Below are positions 19,463-30,229 of a DNA stretch of 64,000 nucleotides, piece after piece. The translations under genes were made by a program, and so were the position numbers. The stretch is from Aphanomyces cochlioides (taxonomy: Eukaryota > Oomycota > Saprolegniomycetes > Saprolegniales > Verrucalvaceae): positions 589,501-653,500 of the forward strand of contig JAHQRK010000013.1 in NCBI GenBank assembly GCA_019828595.1. Direction: 5' to 3'. Within the stretch, counting starts at the first letter, position 1; every line of letters starts with the position of its first letter. The notes below the pieces were generated by a model. That model ran no database searches. It had not been told where the DNA came from and saw only the letters and a list, made by a program, of their open reading frames with translations.

Positions 19463-21187
19463 ATGACTCGCACGACTAGATATTACATTGAGCCCGAGGT
19501 ACAGGCTCTCGTCAATCAAAACACAAAAAACATTCTCAACCAGCTCAAATTAACACAATCCAGAGTTCAATGCTCCCACACTGGGAGCAGAGTCCTCAAA
19601 GACAACTCAAAGTCAACATATTTGAAACACGTCCGTGGTTTGAATTACTTTTGCTCCTTAATTGGTGACTACCAAAGTCTTTTGATGCATTTACCTCACC
19701 CTCCTGAACCATTTTGCCCATCCATGGATCCTTTGTCAATTGCCGACTTCATTAAATACAAACAACATCCTAGTGGTACCCCTTTTGTTAGGATTGGACA
19801 TGACTCACAGCGTATGGATGTATTAAACCGCCCTATGTTTTGCCAGGGTGGTTGGAATGACCCTCATAATGTCGACCAAATATTGTCTGCAGTGTCTGTA
19901 CTACATGCATCCTGCGGGCAGCGCGGTCCTTATTTTGACAGGTGTACAACTTGCTGTGACCTGACCTTCAATGAGAATTTTATGGGATGTCGCTTTCACC
20001 GCGGTTTGCCACTACTTTGGCGAAAAGGGAATCCACAATTGACCGAAATCGTTGAAAATACTGCTAAAGGCAGTCTTGTTGATGCTTCAAAATATAAAGC
20101 TCAAGGTGATTCGCCATTGACTCCTTGGGAACTCATGAATATACGCACCCATTTACTGTCATCCAACAACTTTATGGATTTCCAACTATTTGTTATGGTT
20201 CTATGCACAAAGCTTTTTTTGAGAAGTGATGAAGTTGTTACTTTGAAATTCGACGATTTCATTAAAGACTTAGCTATTGTATTAGCTGATGGTGTTGTCG
20301 AGTCTTTAGCTGTTTGTGTTCAAGGCAAATGTGATGTTGTGCCTGCTACTTTGATGATTTGGGCGGATGATATATTACCACAGTTATGTCCCATACGTCA
20401 CCTTCTGGTTTATATTCATTTGCGAGATGTAAAAAATGGTGGATTTCTATTTCCTGGAGATTGCGATGGACACTATGCAGCTGAATCATTCCATGTGCGA
20501 TTTAAAAATGTTTGTGAAAAACTTTTGGACCGCCCTGGACCGTTTGGCACCCATTCCTGTCGTAAGACGGCATATCTATTGGCTGTTTGAGGTGAGGGTG
20601 ATTTGATGTTGAGTGCGAGACATCGCTCAATTTCTCAAGCAATGAAGTATAAAAGAGACGCCTTATTTACTCTGAATGTTTCAAAGAAAAACAACAGAGA
20701 CCTTAATCAAGTGGTGCCAGTCCGGAAACCCATATTTTGTAGTGATTTACAAATGGGACGAAGTATAAACGCAACTGGCTCGCGAGGGTTTCGACCGATT
20801 CAGGATTTGGCATCAAATTTTGTGACAAATCTGTGCCACTTCAATTTTTTGTCCAACATTATTAGGATGGTTGAATCCGCTATAAACTTCTCGAGGTCGT
20901 TTTCAACACCGGAATCAATTCAAACATTTTGCAAAAACAATTTGACGCCAGAAAAGTCTGAGGAATTGCAAGGCCTCTTAACGACATTTGCACTTGAGCT
21001 AAGATACGCAGTTCGCAATACACATTCGTCTTTAGCTGGCAATTCTGAATCATCTGGGACTATAGGTGCTACTCCTGCTCCTGAGAAAAGTTCTGAAGTG
21101 GTGGTGGATACAAATTGTTGTCGAGATATTAAACGAAAGCGTGGTGGTGACTACGATTTCAGCGACCGTTTGAAACTGCGGAAGTGA
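19463..21187 (+). pseudogene. Crypton tyrosine recombinase, one nonsense codon
   Basis: A single frame of about 574 codons, interrupted only by TGA at 20588-20590 in LLAV-stop-GEGD, where Trp (TGG) is likely ancestral. The tyrosine-recombinase landmarks are in order. LFLRSDEVVTLKFDDF holds the first Arg, GTHSCRKTAYLL holds the H-x-x-R pair, and ARHRSISQAMKYKR holds the second His and the Tyr nucleophile. The catalytic set spans the nonsense codon, so the copy is inactive as it stands. Cryptons are YR-type DNA transposons known from fungi and oomycetes; they lack TIRs. Immediately downstream another frame (21184-21435) may be the displaced C terminus. Confidence 0.75.
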
Positions 21188-21435
21188 AAGATCCTAGGGA
21201 GAAGCTCCTTCAAATCGTCGGGTATTTCGATAAAATATCCAACGATCATGACGAAATGGCAAAATTTGCCATTGCCATGTGTGCAATTGTTCCTGTTGTC
21301 TCCTGTCTCAGAAATCATTGCAATAACGACCTTGACGCATTTCTTGAACGCTGGTCTCCGTTCAAGTTTGCAAACTTTGGATCTCTCTGCTGCCATGGAA
21401 AACAAAATGTAGGTTGTAGAGGACACAAAGTGTAA
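21184..21435 (+). CDS. Possible frameshifted C terminus of the Crypton protein
   Basis: An 83-codon ORF overlapping the Crypton stop in the -1 frame (DPREKLLQIVGYFDKISNDH, LDAFLERWSPFK). It reads like helical protein rather than noise but has no recognisable domain. It could be the continuation of the Crypton protein after a 1-nt shift, or an overlapping ORF without function. Confidence 0.3.
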   Translation: MKDPREKLLQIVGYFDKISNDHDEMAKFAIAMCAIVPVVSCLRNHCNNDLDAFLERWSPFKFANFGSLCCHGKQNVGCRGHKV

Positions 21436-22964
21436 TGAAAGCTACAATCAAAACGATCATTGAGTGTCCATATTCACTTTGTGAGTTTGAATGCATTTGT
21501 AGGTATGGCTCGCACGTCTCACACATGGGCAGGTCTCTCACTCACTGAACTTCCACCACAGTTGATCACTGAGTGAGATGTCTCAACACATTATCCGAAT
21601 ATTTCGGATAAAAACTCAACCAAACTCAACCAAGCATACAATATATGTATTGTCTTTTTCACTGAAATTTGTATTTTTGACTAAAAATTGAAATATTCTC
21701 AAATACTATTCAGGTATAGTGAGTTCAAGTGTAACATGAAAATACATTCAACAAAGTAAGTTTTGAATGTGTGTTTTTGTCAAGAAGGCAAATACTCGAT
21801 TCTGATTGGCTATCAATTTCAAATAGATTTGGAAGAATATATACATTTTTCACCTCGGTCACAATTTAGAGTGTATGTAACAATATCCTGGCGAAAAGTT
21901 TAAATAAATGGAAATTGTAGCACTTAACTGGGGTTCCACCAACGTTCCACCCATCATCCACCATCCGGATAATTTGGCTATATCCGGTGAAAGCACATAA
22001 TGGTATGAACAAGTTATGAACATAAAGGCCAGAAACAATTCACTAGCTCAGTTCTCTCGTGAGCAAGGGCTTATGCTTTCGAAATAACTAAATTGATGTT
22101 ACTAGAAGATACATATCGAATTGCATATAAGGTAGCTCATGCGCACACCTGTAAAATCGCCATGAAAATCTACTTTGTGCGTTCTGCTTGCGAGTATACT
22201 ACTTAGTATTTAGCTAGGACGCAAGGAAACCACCATCTTTGGTTGATTCCTGTACAATTGTTATCCCTCGTGGAGCTGTTTCCTCCATGGCACACATAAA
22301 TTTGCCCCAAGAGGCAATCACTGCATGGTGCCTGACACAGGACTACATAAATTTCTTTCAGGAATGACTGTCAAAGTCGGATAATAATTTTATCCGGACA
22401 TATGTTCCACCCTCAATACAAGGTATATATGTATGACAAAATATATCTATTTCAGATGCTTTGAATACAAATGTATATATTTGTTTCAATGAAATAATTC
22501 AAATGTTTCAATGGCCAGGTCGCGACAATAGCACGACAAATTCAGACCTTTCATCAAACAGACAGTTAAGAACCATTCAATGTGATTAATCGGATAGATA
22601 GCTACTCTACTCATTGTAAAACACGATACCAAAGCAACCAGTCATCTCCGAAGGAGGGCAAATTGCCCTCTCCTACTTTACCCCGATTTCCCCTGGAAGT
22701 GATCACTACAAACGCACAGTGAGGAATTATCTCGGAACCAGAGTGGTATACTAACTGGAGTCACAGATTGTCTGGTTGTGAGATAATGCATTCATCCGGC
22801 ATGTTATCGGAATTGTAGGTGGAAATTATCAGACTCGTCATTTCATCATTCGGGTTGTCCAAGTTGAACATCTCAAGGATGGAAGTCGCAACACAAATAC
22901 AAAGGAAGTCTCAAGAAGTACGTGTGCATTGTATTCAATCATTAAACTAAATTCTGAGCTAGTT
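21436..22964. other. AT-rich intergenic with small tccgga palindromes
   Basis: No ORF of note. Short perfect palindromes such as ttatccgaatatttcggataa (21591-21611, listed as its 9-nt arms with a 3-nt centre) and scattered ccggat motifs are present. These may be remnants of element ends related to the Merlin family, whose subterminal regions are also rich in ccggat. Confidence 0.4.
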
Positions 22965-23109
22965 TCTTTGATTTATTTCCCTCCATGCCTTGAGATGGCT
23001 TGCGCTTTCTTTGTTTTGGTCCTGGTTTGGTGGACGAGCCTGTGTCAAGGAGGGCGTTTGAAGCTTTAGATTCTTCGTTCAGATGCAAGTCAACAGGGGT
23101 AGGGGATAG
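22965..23109 (-). pseudogene. MULE-like fragment, C-terminal basic tail (split by Merlin)
   Basis: The minus strand encodes LSPTPVDLHLNEE, STKPGPKQRKRKPSQG and GNKSKK before a stop. A GxPK/RKR-type basic tail like this often follows the SWIM finger of Mutator-like transposases. It continues, across the Merlin insertion, from the fragment at 24603-24800. Confidence 0.45.
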
Positions 23110-23117
23110 AGGAATCC

Positions 23118-24602
23118 GGCACTACTTCAATTGAACCCCCGCTCATATTTTAAATGCATTTTAATCCGGATATTCATCACGATTGATTGCACTGCCACTG
23201 TGCGGAGGGCCATGCAGACATTTGGATGAACAACAGAAAGTATATTAGTAGTGCTTACGAATAGCTATCACTAAGGCCTTGAAATACATCGTACCTGTTG
23301 CGTTGTTAGGGAAGAACCAACTGCGCCACATAAAACTGTCCAAATAGGACTGCAGCAAGTCACTGCGCACGCCACGCATAGCTTTCAGGTACTGCTTGAT
23401 ACGAACTTCCCACACTCCCTCGATAGACTGAGTGTGGGCTCTGTTGACTGGGTTCACAAAATTGCTCGAATGGTTTACCCAAATATGTGAGTATCCCATT
23501 CGAGCAAGATCAGGATTGTTCGCCAACGTGTTGCGCTCGTTCGCAGACACGTAGGCGCTAAACCTGTCGGAAACAATCAAAGTTCCTAAAATATAATTGG
23601 CCAAAATAGACTGAATTAACTTACCTTCTCGAACATGATTGGCTATAATTGGAACAAGTCGTGCCCGGGTCCGATCGTTGTAAGTTAGCACGCCGAACCA
23701 CTTGTTTGTGGCACGGTCGACACCACCGAAAAGCCAACGGTCTTGATGTTGAGTACCGCGTCCGTACTTCGATTTTTTCTTCAACGAGGTTTCGTCAATT
23801 TCAACAATCGAACCAACCGCTATAATCTAATAAACTGTGAGAAAAACTATAGAATAATTCATAAAATGTCAGAGGTACCTTTATAGTGCATGATTGCATT
23901 TCGCTGGTGCACAACTTGCGACAGAATTTGAACCACTTACTGACACTCGCAGGTGCCGTTTCATGGTCTTCAATACAAGATATAGATGTCTTCACTGACG
24001 CCCAATAATAGAGGATGCGTATAATCTTTGACATTGCCATGTTCGACTTGGCAAACTTTGAATTTGCCCGCACGCTCAGCTGAATATCACATGAGCGGCG
24101 ACGACATCTCCAACACTTTCGATCGGTAGACAAGGACATTGTATTAGCACAGTTAGGGCATGCCATACTAGATCTAAGCAGCACGACCTATAAAGGGAAT
24201 GTTAGCCAAATAATCATTTAGAACACACCTTCATGCACTATTCGATCGTGCGTGGTTCACCACTGGTTGCGAACATGACCTCCTTGTGGGAGAATCCCGA
24301 CAAGTCGGATAAGCCGTAAGACGACTCCATTGCAAATTCAAAAGTGAATGACTTGCGTTATGATTCGTTTGCGGGGGCTAAACTGAAGTCTTATACAAAT
24401 TTGAAGTGAATGAAATCTGTGGCTGTCATGAAATGCCACCAAAAACGGTGGCCAAATTGAAGTAGTGGTGTAATCCGGATTGTGAGAGAAGCGTCCGGAT
24501 AGTATTCGAAATGAATCCATCAATCGCGATGAATATCCGGATAATATTATCCGGATTAAAGTGCATTTAAAATATGAGCGGGGGTTCAATTGAAGTAGTG
24601 CC
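23118..24602. mobile_element. Merlin element 1, 1485 bp, 8-bp TSD aggaatcc
   Basis: Long terminal inverted repeats of about 50 bp or more begin ggcactacttcaattgaacc at the left and in the reverse complement of the right end. The flanks are aggaatcc at 23110-23117 and 24603-24610. The size, the 8-bp TSD and the ISXO2/IS1595-type transposase inside together identify a Merlin element. Confidence 0.9.
23245..24330 (-). pseudogene. Merlin transposase, four exons, one nonsense codon
   Basis: Exons: 24330-24229, 24187-23879, 23826-23625 and 23585-23245. The introns are 41, 52 and 39 nt, all GT-AG, and the last is in phase and read through in a naive ORF. Exon 2 carries a zinc ribbon (CPNCANTMSL...CWRCRRRSC). 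Exons 3-4 carry the ISXO2-like DDE domain: SIVEIDETSLKKKSKYGRG, LFGGVDRATNKWFGVL, LIVSDRFSAYVSANER, WVNHSSNFVNP and HTQSIEGVWEVRIKQYL. The N-terminal exon has TAG at 24238-24240, where the sister copy at 39598 encodes Trp. Apart from that the protein looks complete. Confidence 0.85.
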
Positions 24603-24800
24603 AGGAATCCAGAGTACAACGCTTTGAACGTAGACACTTTGTAGCATGAGTTGTATCTGTCCAAAGGGTTCATTCCAGCCAAGTTAAGACAAGCGGTGGC
24701 GTGAATACATGGTCGCATAAAATCAGACTATCCGCGGCAATCACAAAAACTTTTGACAATATCGGCATCACGCCAGAGATTACTCGAATCGGGTGAGGGA
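24603..24800 (-). pseudogene. MULE-like SWIM zinc-finger fragment (split by Merlin)
   Basis: The minus strand encodes FCDCRG, a TAG stop, SDFMRPCIHATACLNLAGM and YNSCYKVSTFKALYSG. This is the C-x-C...C-x-H pattern of a SWIM finger followed by the characteristic Tyr-rich stretch of Mutator-like transposases. The ORF is cut by the Merlin element exactly at the TSD. The TAG and the loss of the upstream catalytic part mark it as a relic. Confidence 0.5.
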
Positions 24801-25032
24801 CTATTGTATCGTGCCAAATACGATTTTTTTGGCTCACAGGGTAATATTTAAACATTGAAAGGGCAAAGTAGAGTTAAACATTATAATAATTTTCAACACT
24901 TACATCAATGAACTTTGAGCTTTCGTTCATCTTGTTAAACAAGCGCTGGTGGTACGGTGTTAAAGCACTATCTGGCCATGGCGAGCACCGCTTCCTACAT
25001 TTTAATTAATATTAATGTAATTGTTTCACACG

Positions 25033-25497
25033 TCATGTCATGTACTCAATTGTATTGATACATGCGTTCGTTGATGTTTGACAGCAAGTGCAACAAATAC
25101 TTGCCTCATCTTCAATCATGTAGTCTTCAGAGATCAAGCGTTCTCCAAGAAACTCGCTTTCACAACAACGAACATGGACTCCAGTAATGACCTTTCTCTG
25201 CTCCAAGTCATACAACTTGTAGGCTTTCATGTTGTTGGCATACCCAAGCATTATACATTTCGTGGCTTTGGGTTCGAGCTTATCCCGTCGAGTTGGGTCC
25301 TTGATCATGTTGTTGGCGACGCACACGAAGACCTTCAAGTTTGCCAGGGTTGGTTTGTGGCCGGTGAAAGCCTCGATGGGTGTCGTTTTGGTTTGGTTCG
25401 TGTGAACCACTCGACTCAAGATAAAGACTGCAGTGTTCACGGCTTCGGCCCACCAAGGGCGCGCAAGGTTTGAATGAAATAACATTGCGAGTGTCAT
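25033..25497 (-). pseudogene. copia integrase C-terminal part
   Basis: 154 codons in the same frame as the preceding ORF, after the TAA. They carry the usual post-integrase block: ARPWWAEAVNTAVFILSRV, PIEAFTGHKPTLANLKVFVC and KCIMLGYANNMKAYKLYD. The frame runs into unrelated sequence (CINTIEYMT) before the stop, marking the truncation point. RT is absent. Confidence 0.8.
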
Positions 25498-27279
25498 TTA
25501 GATGATAGTACGGTGAGTTCGTTCGGCAATCCCATTTTGCTGATTGTCTGGCGTAGATCGTTCGTGATGAATACCCAGCAGCTTCAGCGCATCACAAAAG
25601 TGGTCGGAAGAGTACTCAGGGCCGCCATCCGATCGAAACAGCTTGACTTTATTTCCTGTTTGGGTTCTTGACAATTTGACTAGATTCATGAAGTTTTGCT
25701 CTTGTGTGATGCTGTCGGTTGATTTGACAAAGTGAACAACTTTGTAACCCGTGGCGGCGTCGACGTATATTGTGTAATATCGGCAACCACCAACTGACTC
25801 CGTCCTCATAGGGCCTTTCGAATCCGAGACCCAGCATTCGCCTGGTTTAAAAGATCGCAATTGCGTCTTTGGAGTTGGCGTCTTCGAGATCTCCGCCTTG
25901 ACGCAACATTCACATAATGTTGGTATTGGTTTCAAGTTTGATGGTACACCCAAACCAAGAGATCCACAATGATTGGTCGCATTGATAGGTAAATGTCCGA
26001 CTCGCTGGTGCCAAAGTTCTGAGATATCTGGCGATAGTCGTCTTTGCTTCGCGTCTTGGTCCACCAGCGAATGAGCCGATTCCCTTTTGCTGTCGGTTTC
26101 CAACAAGTATTCGCGTCGCTTATCATCCATTTTGGCTTCAGCAATGGTCTTACCATTACAGGTAATCATACATCGCACATAGTCAAAACTGACTTTGCAG
26201 TTGTTGTTGCGCCGCACCAAGGCTAAGAGGGACAGTAAACCCGACGGCATTCCTTCCACCAGTAGCACGTCATGCAGTTTAAGAGTTGCTTTATGGCTTG
26301 TCTGTAGGCTGAGCGTTCCTATTCTTGTTGCTTCAACGGTGTTGCCGTTCGCGACCATGACTGTCCGTTTGCACGGCATGATATTGGAGAGCTGCGATGC
26401 ATTGCCACACATGTGTGAGGATGCACCAGAATCAACAATAACTTGATCGCTTAGGCTGGAATCCTCGAGATATTCTGCTGTGGAGAAAAGGTATTCCTCC
26501 GTATTCGCTTGTGCATGAGCATACTGACTTTGTTCCTTCTTGGGTTGTTTGTAGGAAGATTTGCTGTTGTCGTTCTTCTTCGGCTTTCCTGCCAGACGAG
26601 ACTTGCACTCGCGTGACCAATACCCAGCTATACCACACCAATGACAGTTGCCATTTTTCTTGAGTTGTTTGACACTACTTGTGGCTAGGGCTCGTTCATC
26701 ATTCCCAGACCGTCTTGGGTTTCCCATTGCGCCATTCGCTATGTCGGCTTTGCACTCCGTTTCAAGTAGTTTGCGAACGTGTGGTACAGCGACCAAGTCT
26801 TCAGGTAGAGCATCAACGCGATGTACAATATGTCGCAAACTCCATGGCATTAACTCCAATAGGCGGTTGACAGCCATTGCATTCGTGATGGATTCACCAC
26901 AAGCCCTCAAGCGCCGTAACATGTTTTCATATCGTTCCAAAAACTTCAGTAAGATCTCTTGTTTTGGATTCTATTTCATAGCGTGATAGTCTTGCCTCAG
27001 CGCCAGTCGGGCAAGGCGCGTCTTGGGTTCGTGGTGTGCTTCAAGTGCAGAGTACGCTGTCTTCACGGAAGTTGTATCTCCGATATACTGGTACTGGCTC
27101 ATTTCAATGCTGTCAATGAGCAGTCCATAGGCTTTCTCTTCGTTTGCCTTGTCGGAGGCCTAAACGGTTGCTGATTGCATGGTGTACCATACTCCCTTTT
27201 GCATGAGGCGACCACGGAAGTAAGTACGCCATTGGGTCCAGTTTTCTTCACTCAACATTACTATGGTCTTGCTTGACAT
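25498..27279 (-). pseudogene. copia gag-protease-integrase polyprotein
   Basis: Starts at the ATG at 27277-27279 (MSSKTIVMLSEENWTQWRTY). UBN2-like gag is followed by a zinc knuckle with Tyr instead of His (CHWCGIAGYWSREC), then protease VIVDSGASSHMC, pre-integrase ELWHQRVGHL, and the integrase core with Asp in CWVSDSKGPM, Asp in FRSDGGPEYSS and Glu in NGIAERTHRTI. In-frame stops occur at 27160-27162 (TAG), 26971-26973 (TAG) and 25498-25500 (TAA), all in one unbroken frame. It is therefore inactivated by point mutations rather than indels. Confidence 0.85.
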
Positions 27280-27617
27280 GATCTTGGGCTCATAACCTGT
27301 TCAAAGGTTACTTAGATAGCTCGGAAGTAGTTGTCGCAAGACTGAAGTAAATATTCCGTAATGTGTATTTGAGCTTAGATCTAACTATCGAACTGAGCTT
27401 TGTTATGCATATATGCATTGTCAATGTATCCAATCTATGCTACCATGTAACCCACGCAACCTTTGGGTGGGGACTCTTCACATGCATAAGAGTGATGATC
27501 TCCATAGGGACCAACATTCTCAACAGCAAACCCAACAACGTTTTGCATGGGATGCGGGAAGTCACGAAATTTTATTAAAATTCTCCAACGTTTTTTCAAA
27601 GTTTCATGAATTTTTTG

Positions 27618-27968
27618 TTCAGTTTTTTTTCAAGTTTTGTACTTTCCCAAAACACTTGCAAAATACTTTAAGAAAACTACACTTCCCAAACGATTCAACG
27701 CTTGCTGTTTCATGACAACCTACTACAGGTTGTCATGAAACAGCAAGCGTTGAATCTTTAAGAAAACTACACTTCCCAAACGATTCAACGCTTGCTGTTT
27801 CATGACAACCTACTACAGGTTGTCATGACAACCTACTACAGGTTGTCATGACAACCTACTACAGGTTGTCATGAAACAGCAAGCGTTGAATCGTTTGGGA
27901 AGTGTAGTTTTCTTAAAGTATTTTGCAAGTGTTTTGGGAAAGTACAAAACTTGAAAAAAAAAACTGAA
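27618..27968. repeat. Nested foldback array built on a 27-bp palindrome
   Basis: Outer arms of about 93 bp (27618-27710 and 27874-27967) are near-perfect inverted repeats. Between them the palindrome catgacaacct-actac-aggttgtcatg occurs four times: at 27711, then as three overlapping copies at 27801, 27824 and 27847. A second inner copy of part of the arm lies between. The segment can fold as one long hairpin. No ORF or TSD was seen; it is probably a foldback-type non-autonomous element or a palindrome-amplification product. Confidence 0.85.
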
Positions 27969-29503
27969 TACTAGTATTCAGGAACTCGTCATGACGAAAG
28001 AATAAAAAATTTGAAGTTTTTTAACTTCCCAAGCAAAAAACTACATTCTCCGGAATTTGTGGGCTATTTTATCGAGTTTTAGAGCATTTGTGGGACAAAT
28101 TGTCCCAAATTTTCAAGAAAATCAAATATTTCCTTCAAGTCTTTTTCATACATTTCCAAGAGCTCACATCATTTCTGCGAAATTAGTGGGACAGAATCCC
28201 ACAATATCAATTTATAGGGTTTTAACATTCGACGTCTTTTCCTAGAGAAAGTGTCCAAAAGATAGCTCTGCCTTGGAGAAACACTGTTCTTGTAAAGCGA
28301 ACCACTCGAGCTAGGAGTCTCGACTTATGTTTATACAGTTGGAGTAAGCTGTAAGTCTTTCGATTTAAAAAAAATCACATTTGAAGCTGATAACGCCCAG
28401 CTTTGATCTGGGCAACACCATTGATGAATCAAGCACCACAGAGACGCTCTTATGCTAACGTTACATTATTCTTTGCCGTTTTAGTGTCTATTTAACACTC
28501 TATACTATTGCTTATCTTAGATGCGTGTGCGACATAAACGATCAATCTAGTAGAAGTCGCCGAGTCCTAAGCTACATAGTCGAGATGAAATCATCTATTT
28601 GTGCTTTTGTGTTTTTCTGTGTCTGCTTGCTAAGATATTTTGTCAAAATTCTCTGTTCACTCAGGCCCTATAAACTATTCAGTGCAAGTTGCGATAATTC
28701 ACAGAGCAAACACGCTCGCTAGCGTTTTGAGGTGCCTTTAGTTACCATGCAAAACATGACAGCACAGCCAAGTCCCCCTTAACGATATTGTTGTTAGAAG
28801 CTCCTTGATCTCATTTATTATCTATGACAGTCAAACGTAGTTTGTCTCGAAAGAAGGCACTTTGAAGAGGACTTTACGCAGCGCGAGTTCAAAGTCAATG
28901 GAGCTTCAATGATTTACTTGTAAGTTATATATCATTTTCATATGCGTTTTATTGCTCCCACAATTGTCCCACAATTTCCTTCTAAGAGTCATTCAGACTA
29001 TTTCAATCCTCGGTTTTATTGAATTTCCTTGGGAGATGCGGGAAATCAACAATATAAAAAATACGCCATTATTTAAAAAATATTGCTCAAAACTTTTTTA
29101 AATTACATGATTGTTCGTGTATACAACATTTACAAAAGTTTCTTTAAGTTCCAAAATGTCTGACTTATCGCTTAAACAACTAACCAAGACATTTCCCATT
29201 TCGATTACTTTTCGTTGAAACTTATAGCTATAAGTACAGACTACAGCTGAGAACAACGAAATCCAGGATTGATGGTTTGAATGTGGTTTTTTTAATGTAA
29301 AGTTGAAAGAAACTTCTAAAAACTCCGACTTTGACGTTAAAAAACCAAACAAAACATGAAAAAAGTTGATGTTTCTCGACTGATATCCTCATGAAGTGTT
29401 CCTAAGTACCTTGTCCTAAAATATCAAGCTTTGAAAGTGTGGGTTTTTTAGGTCGTTTTGCAAGTTTCTTTTTAGATTATATAATCCTAAAAGAATCCTC
29501 TAA
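27969..29503. other. AT-rich intergenic, no gene seen
   Basis: Short ORFs only. A tgggacaa-att-gtccca palindrome lies near 28089. Nothing else can be supported. Confidence 0.4.
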
Positions 29504-29832
29504 GAGCATCCACACCGGGAGTGTCTATGTCTATGTCCAAACTGCAAACTTCGTATTTCCGGATAAAGATTGTTACTATCCGAACAATTTGTACCACTGT
29601 GTCCCAAAATTTAGATTTTCGTGTCTATATTTTTCTGGTTGGACACATCCGAACAATTTGTACCACTGTGTCCCAAAATTTAGATTTTCGTGTCTATATT
29701 TTTCTGGTTGGACACGAAAATCTAAATTTTGGGACACAGTGGTACAAATTGTTCGGATAGTAACAATCTTTATCCGGAAATACAAAGTTTGCAGTTTGGA
29801 CATAGACATAGACACTCCCGGTGTGGATGCTC
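29504..29832. mobile_element. Tourist-like MITE, 329 bp, TSD TAA
   Basis: The ends gagcatccacaccgggag are inverted at the right, flanked by taa at 29501-29503 and 29833-29835. The inverted arms are about 125-130 bp, nearly the whole element. The left arm contains a tandem duplication of about 68 bp (ccgaacaatttgtaccactg and following). The 3-bp TSD and size fit a Harbinger-mobilised MITE. Confidence 0.85.
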
Positions 29833-30229
29833 TAAAGGAATCTTGAAGAATCTTTTTTTAAATTTTGGGAGCATTTTTTAAAATTATTGATAATTTTATT
29901 AAAAGTCGTGAATTCCCGCATCTCCTTGTAGACTTTACTTATTGCTATAAGTTTCGCAAAAAATCAATCTCAATCAACAGCATCTTCACTAGTTTTTATG
30001 AGCGTCAAGTTGGATGTGAAAAAACTTTGCAAAAAGTTTCTTACACCAACGATGGGGAAAATCGTAAGGCCTAGTCTGGATGCCATCTCATTTTTATATG
30101 CCAATATATATTTTATAATAAATTCAGGTTTTTCCAAAGCCTCAAGTCAATAATTTTTATTGAAATATTACCCACATTCATGATCGTCTGGTTCACTCCC
30201 ATAAAATCGGATTTCGCGCGAAATCTCTC

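Larger units (their letters stand above)
25033..27279 (-). mobile_element. Truncated Ty1/copia retrotransposon (gag-protease-integrase)
   Basis: Contains gag, zinc knuckle, protease, pre-integrase and integrase in Ty1/copia order, but no reverse transcriptase or RNase H, which should follow the integrase. No LTR pair was found. The 3' truncation lies close to the MULE fragment. Confidence 0.85.

Noticed and set aside
23118..24602. Bacterial IS contamination because the transposase is ISXO2/IS1595-like
   Set aside because: It has spliceosomal-type introns, and the same family exists in eukaryotes as Merlin; the flanks are eukaryotic.
25033..27279. LTR pair for the copia element
   Set aside because: No direct repeat of LTR size flanks the coding region; the element is 3'-truncated.
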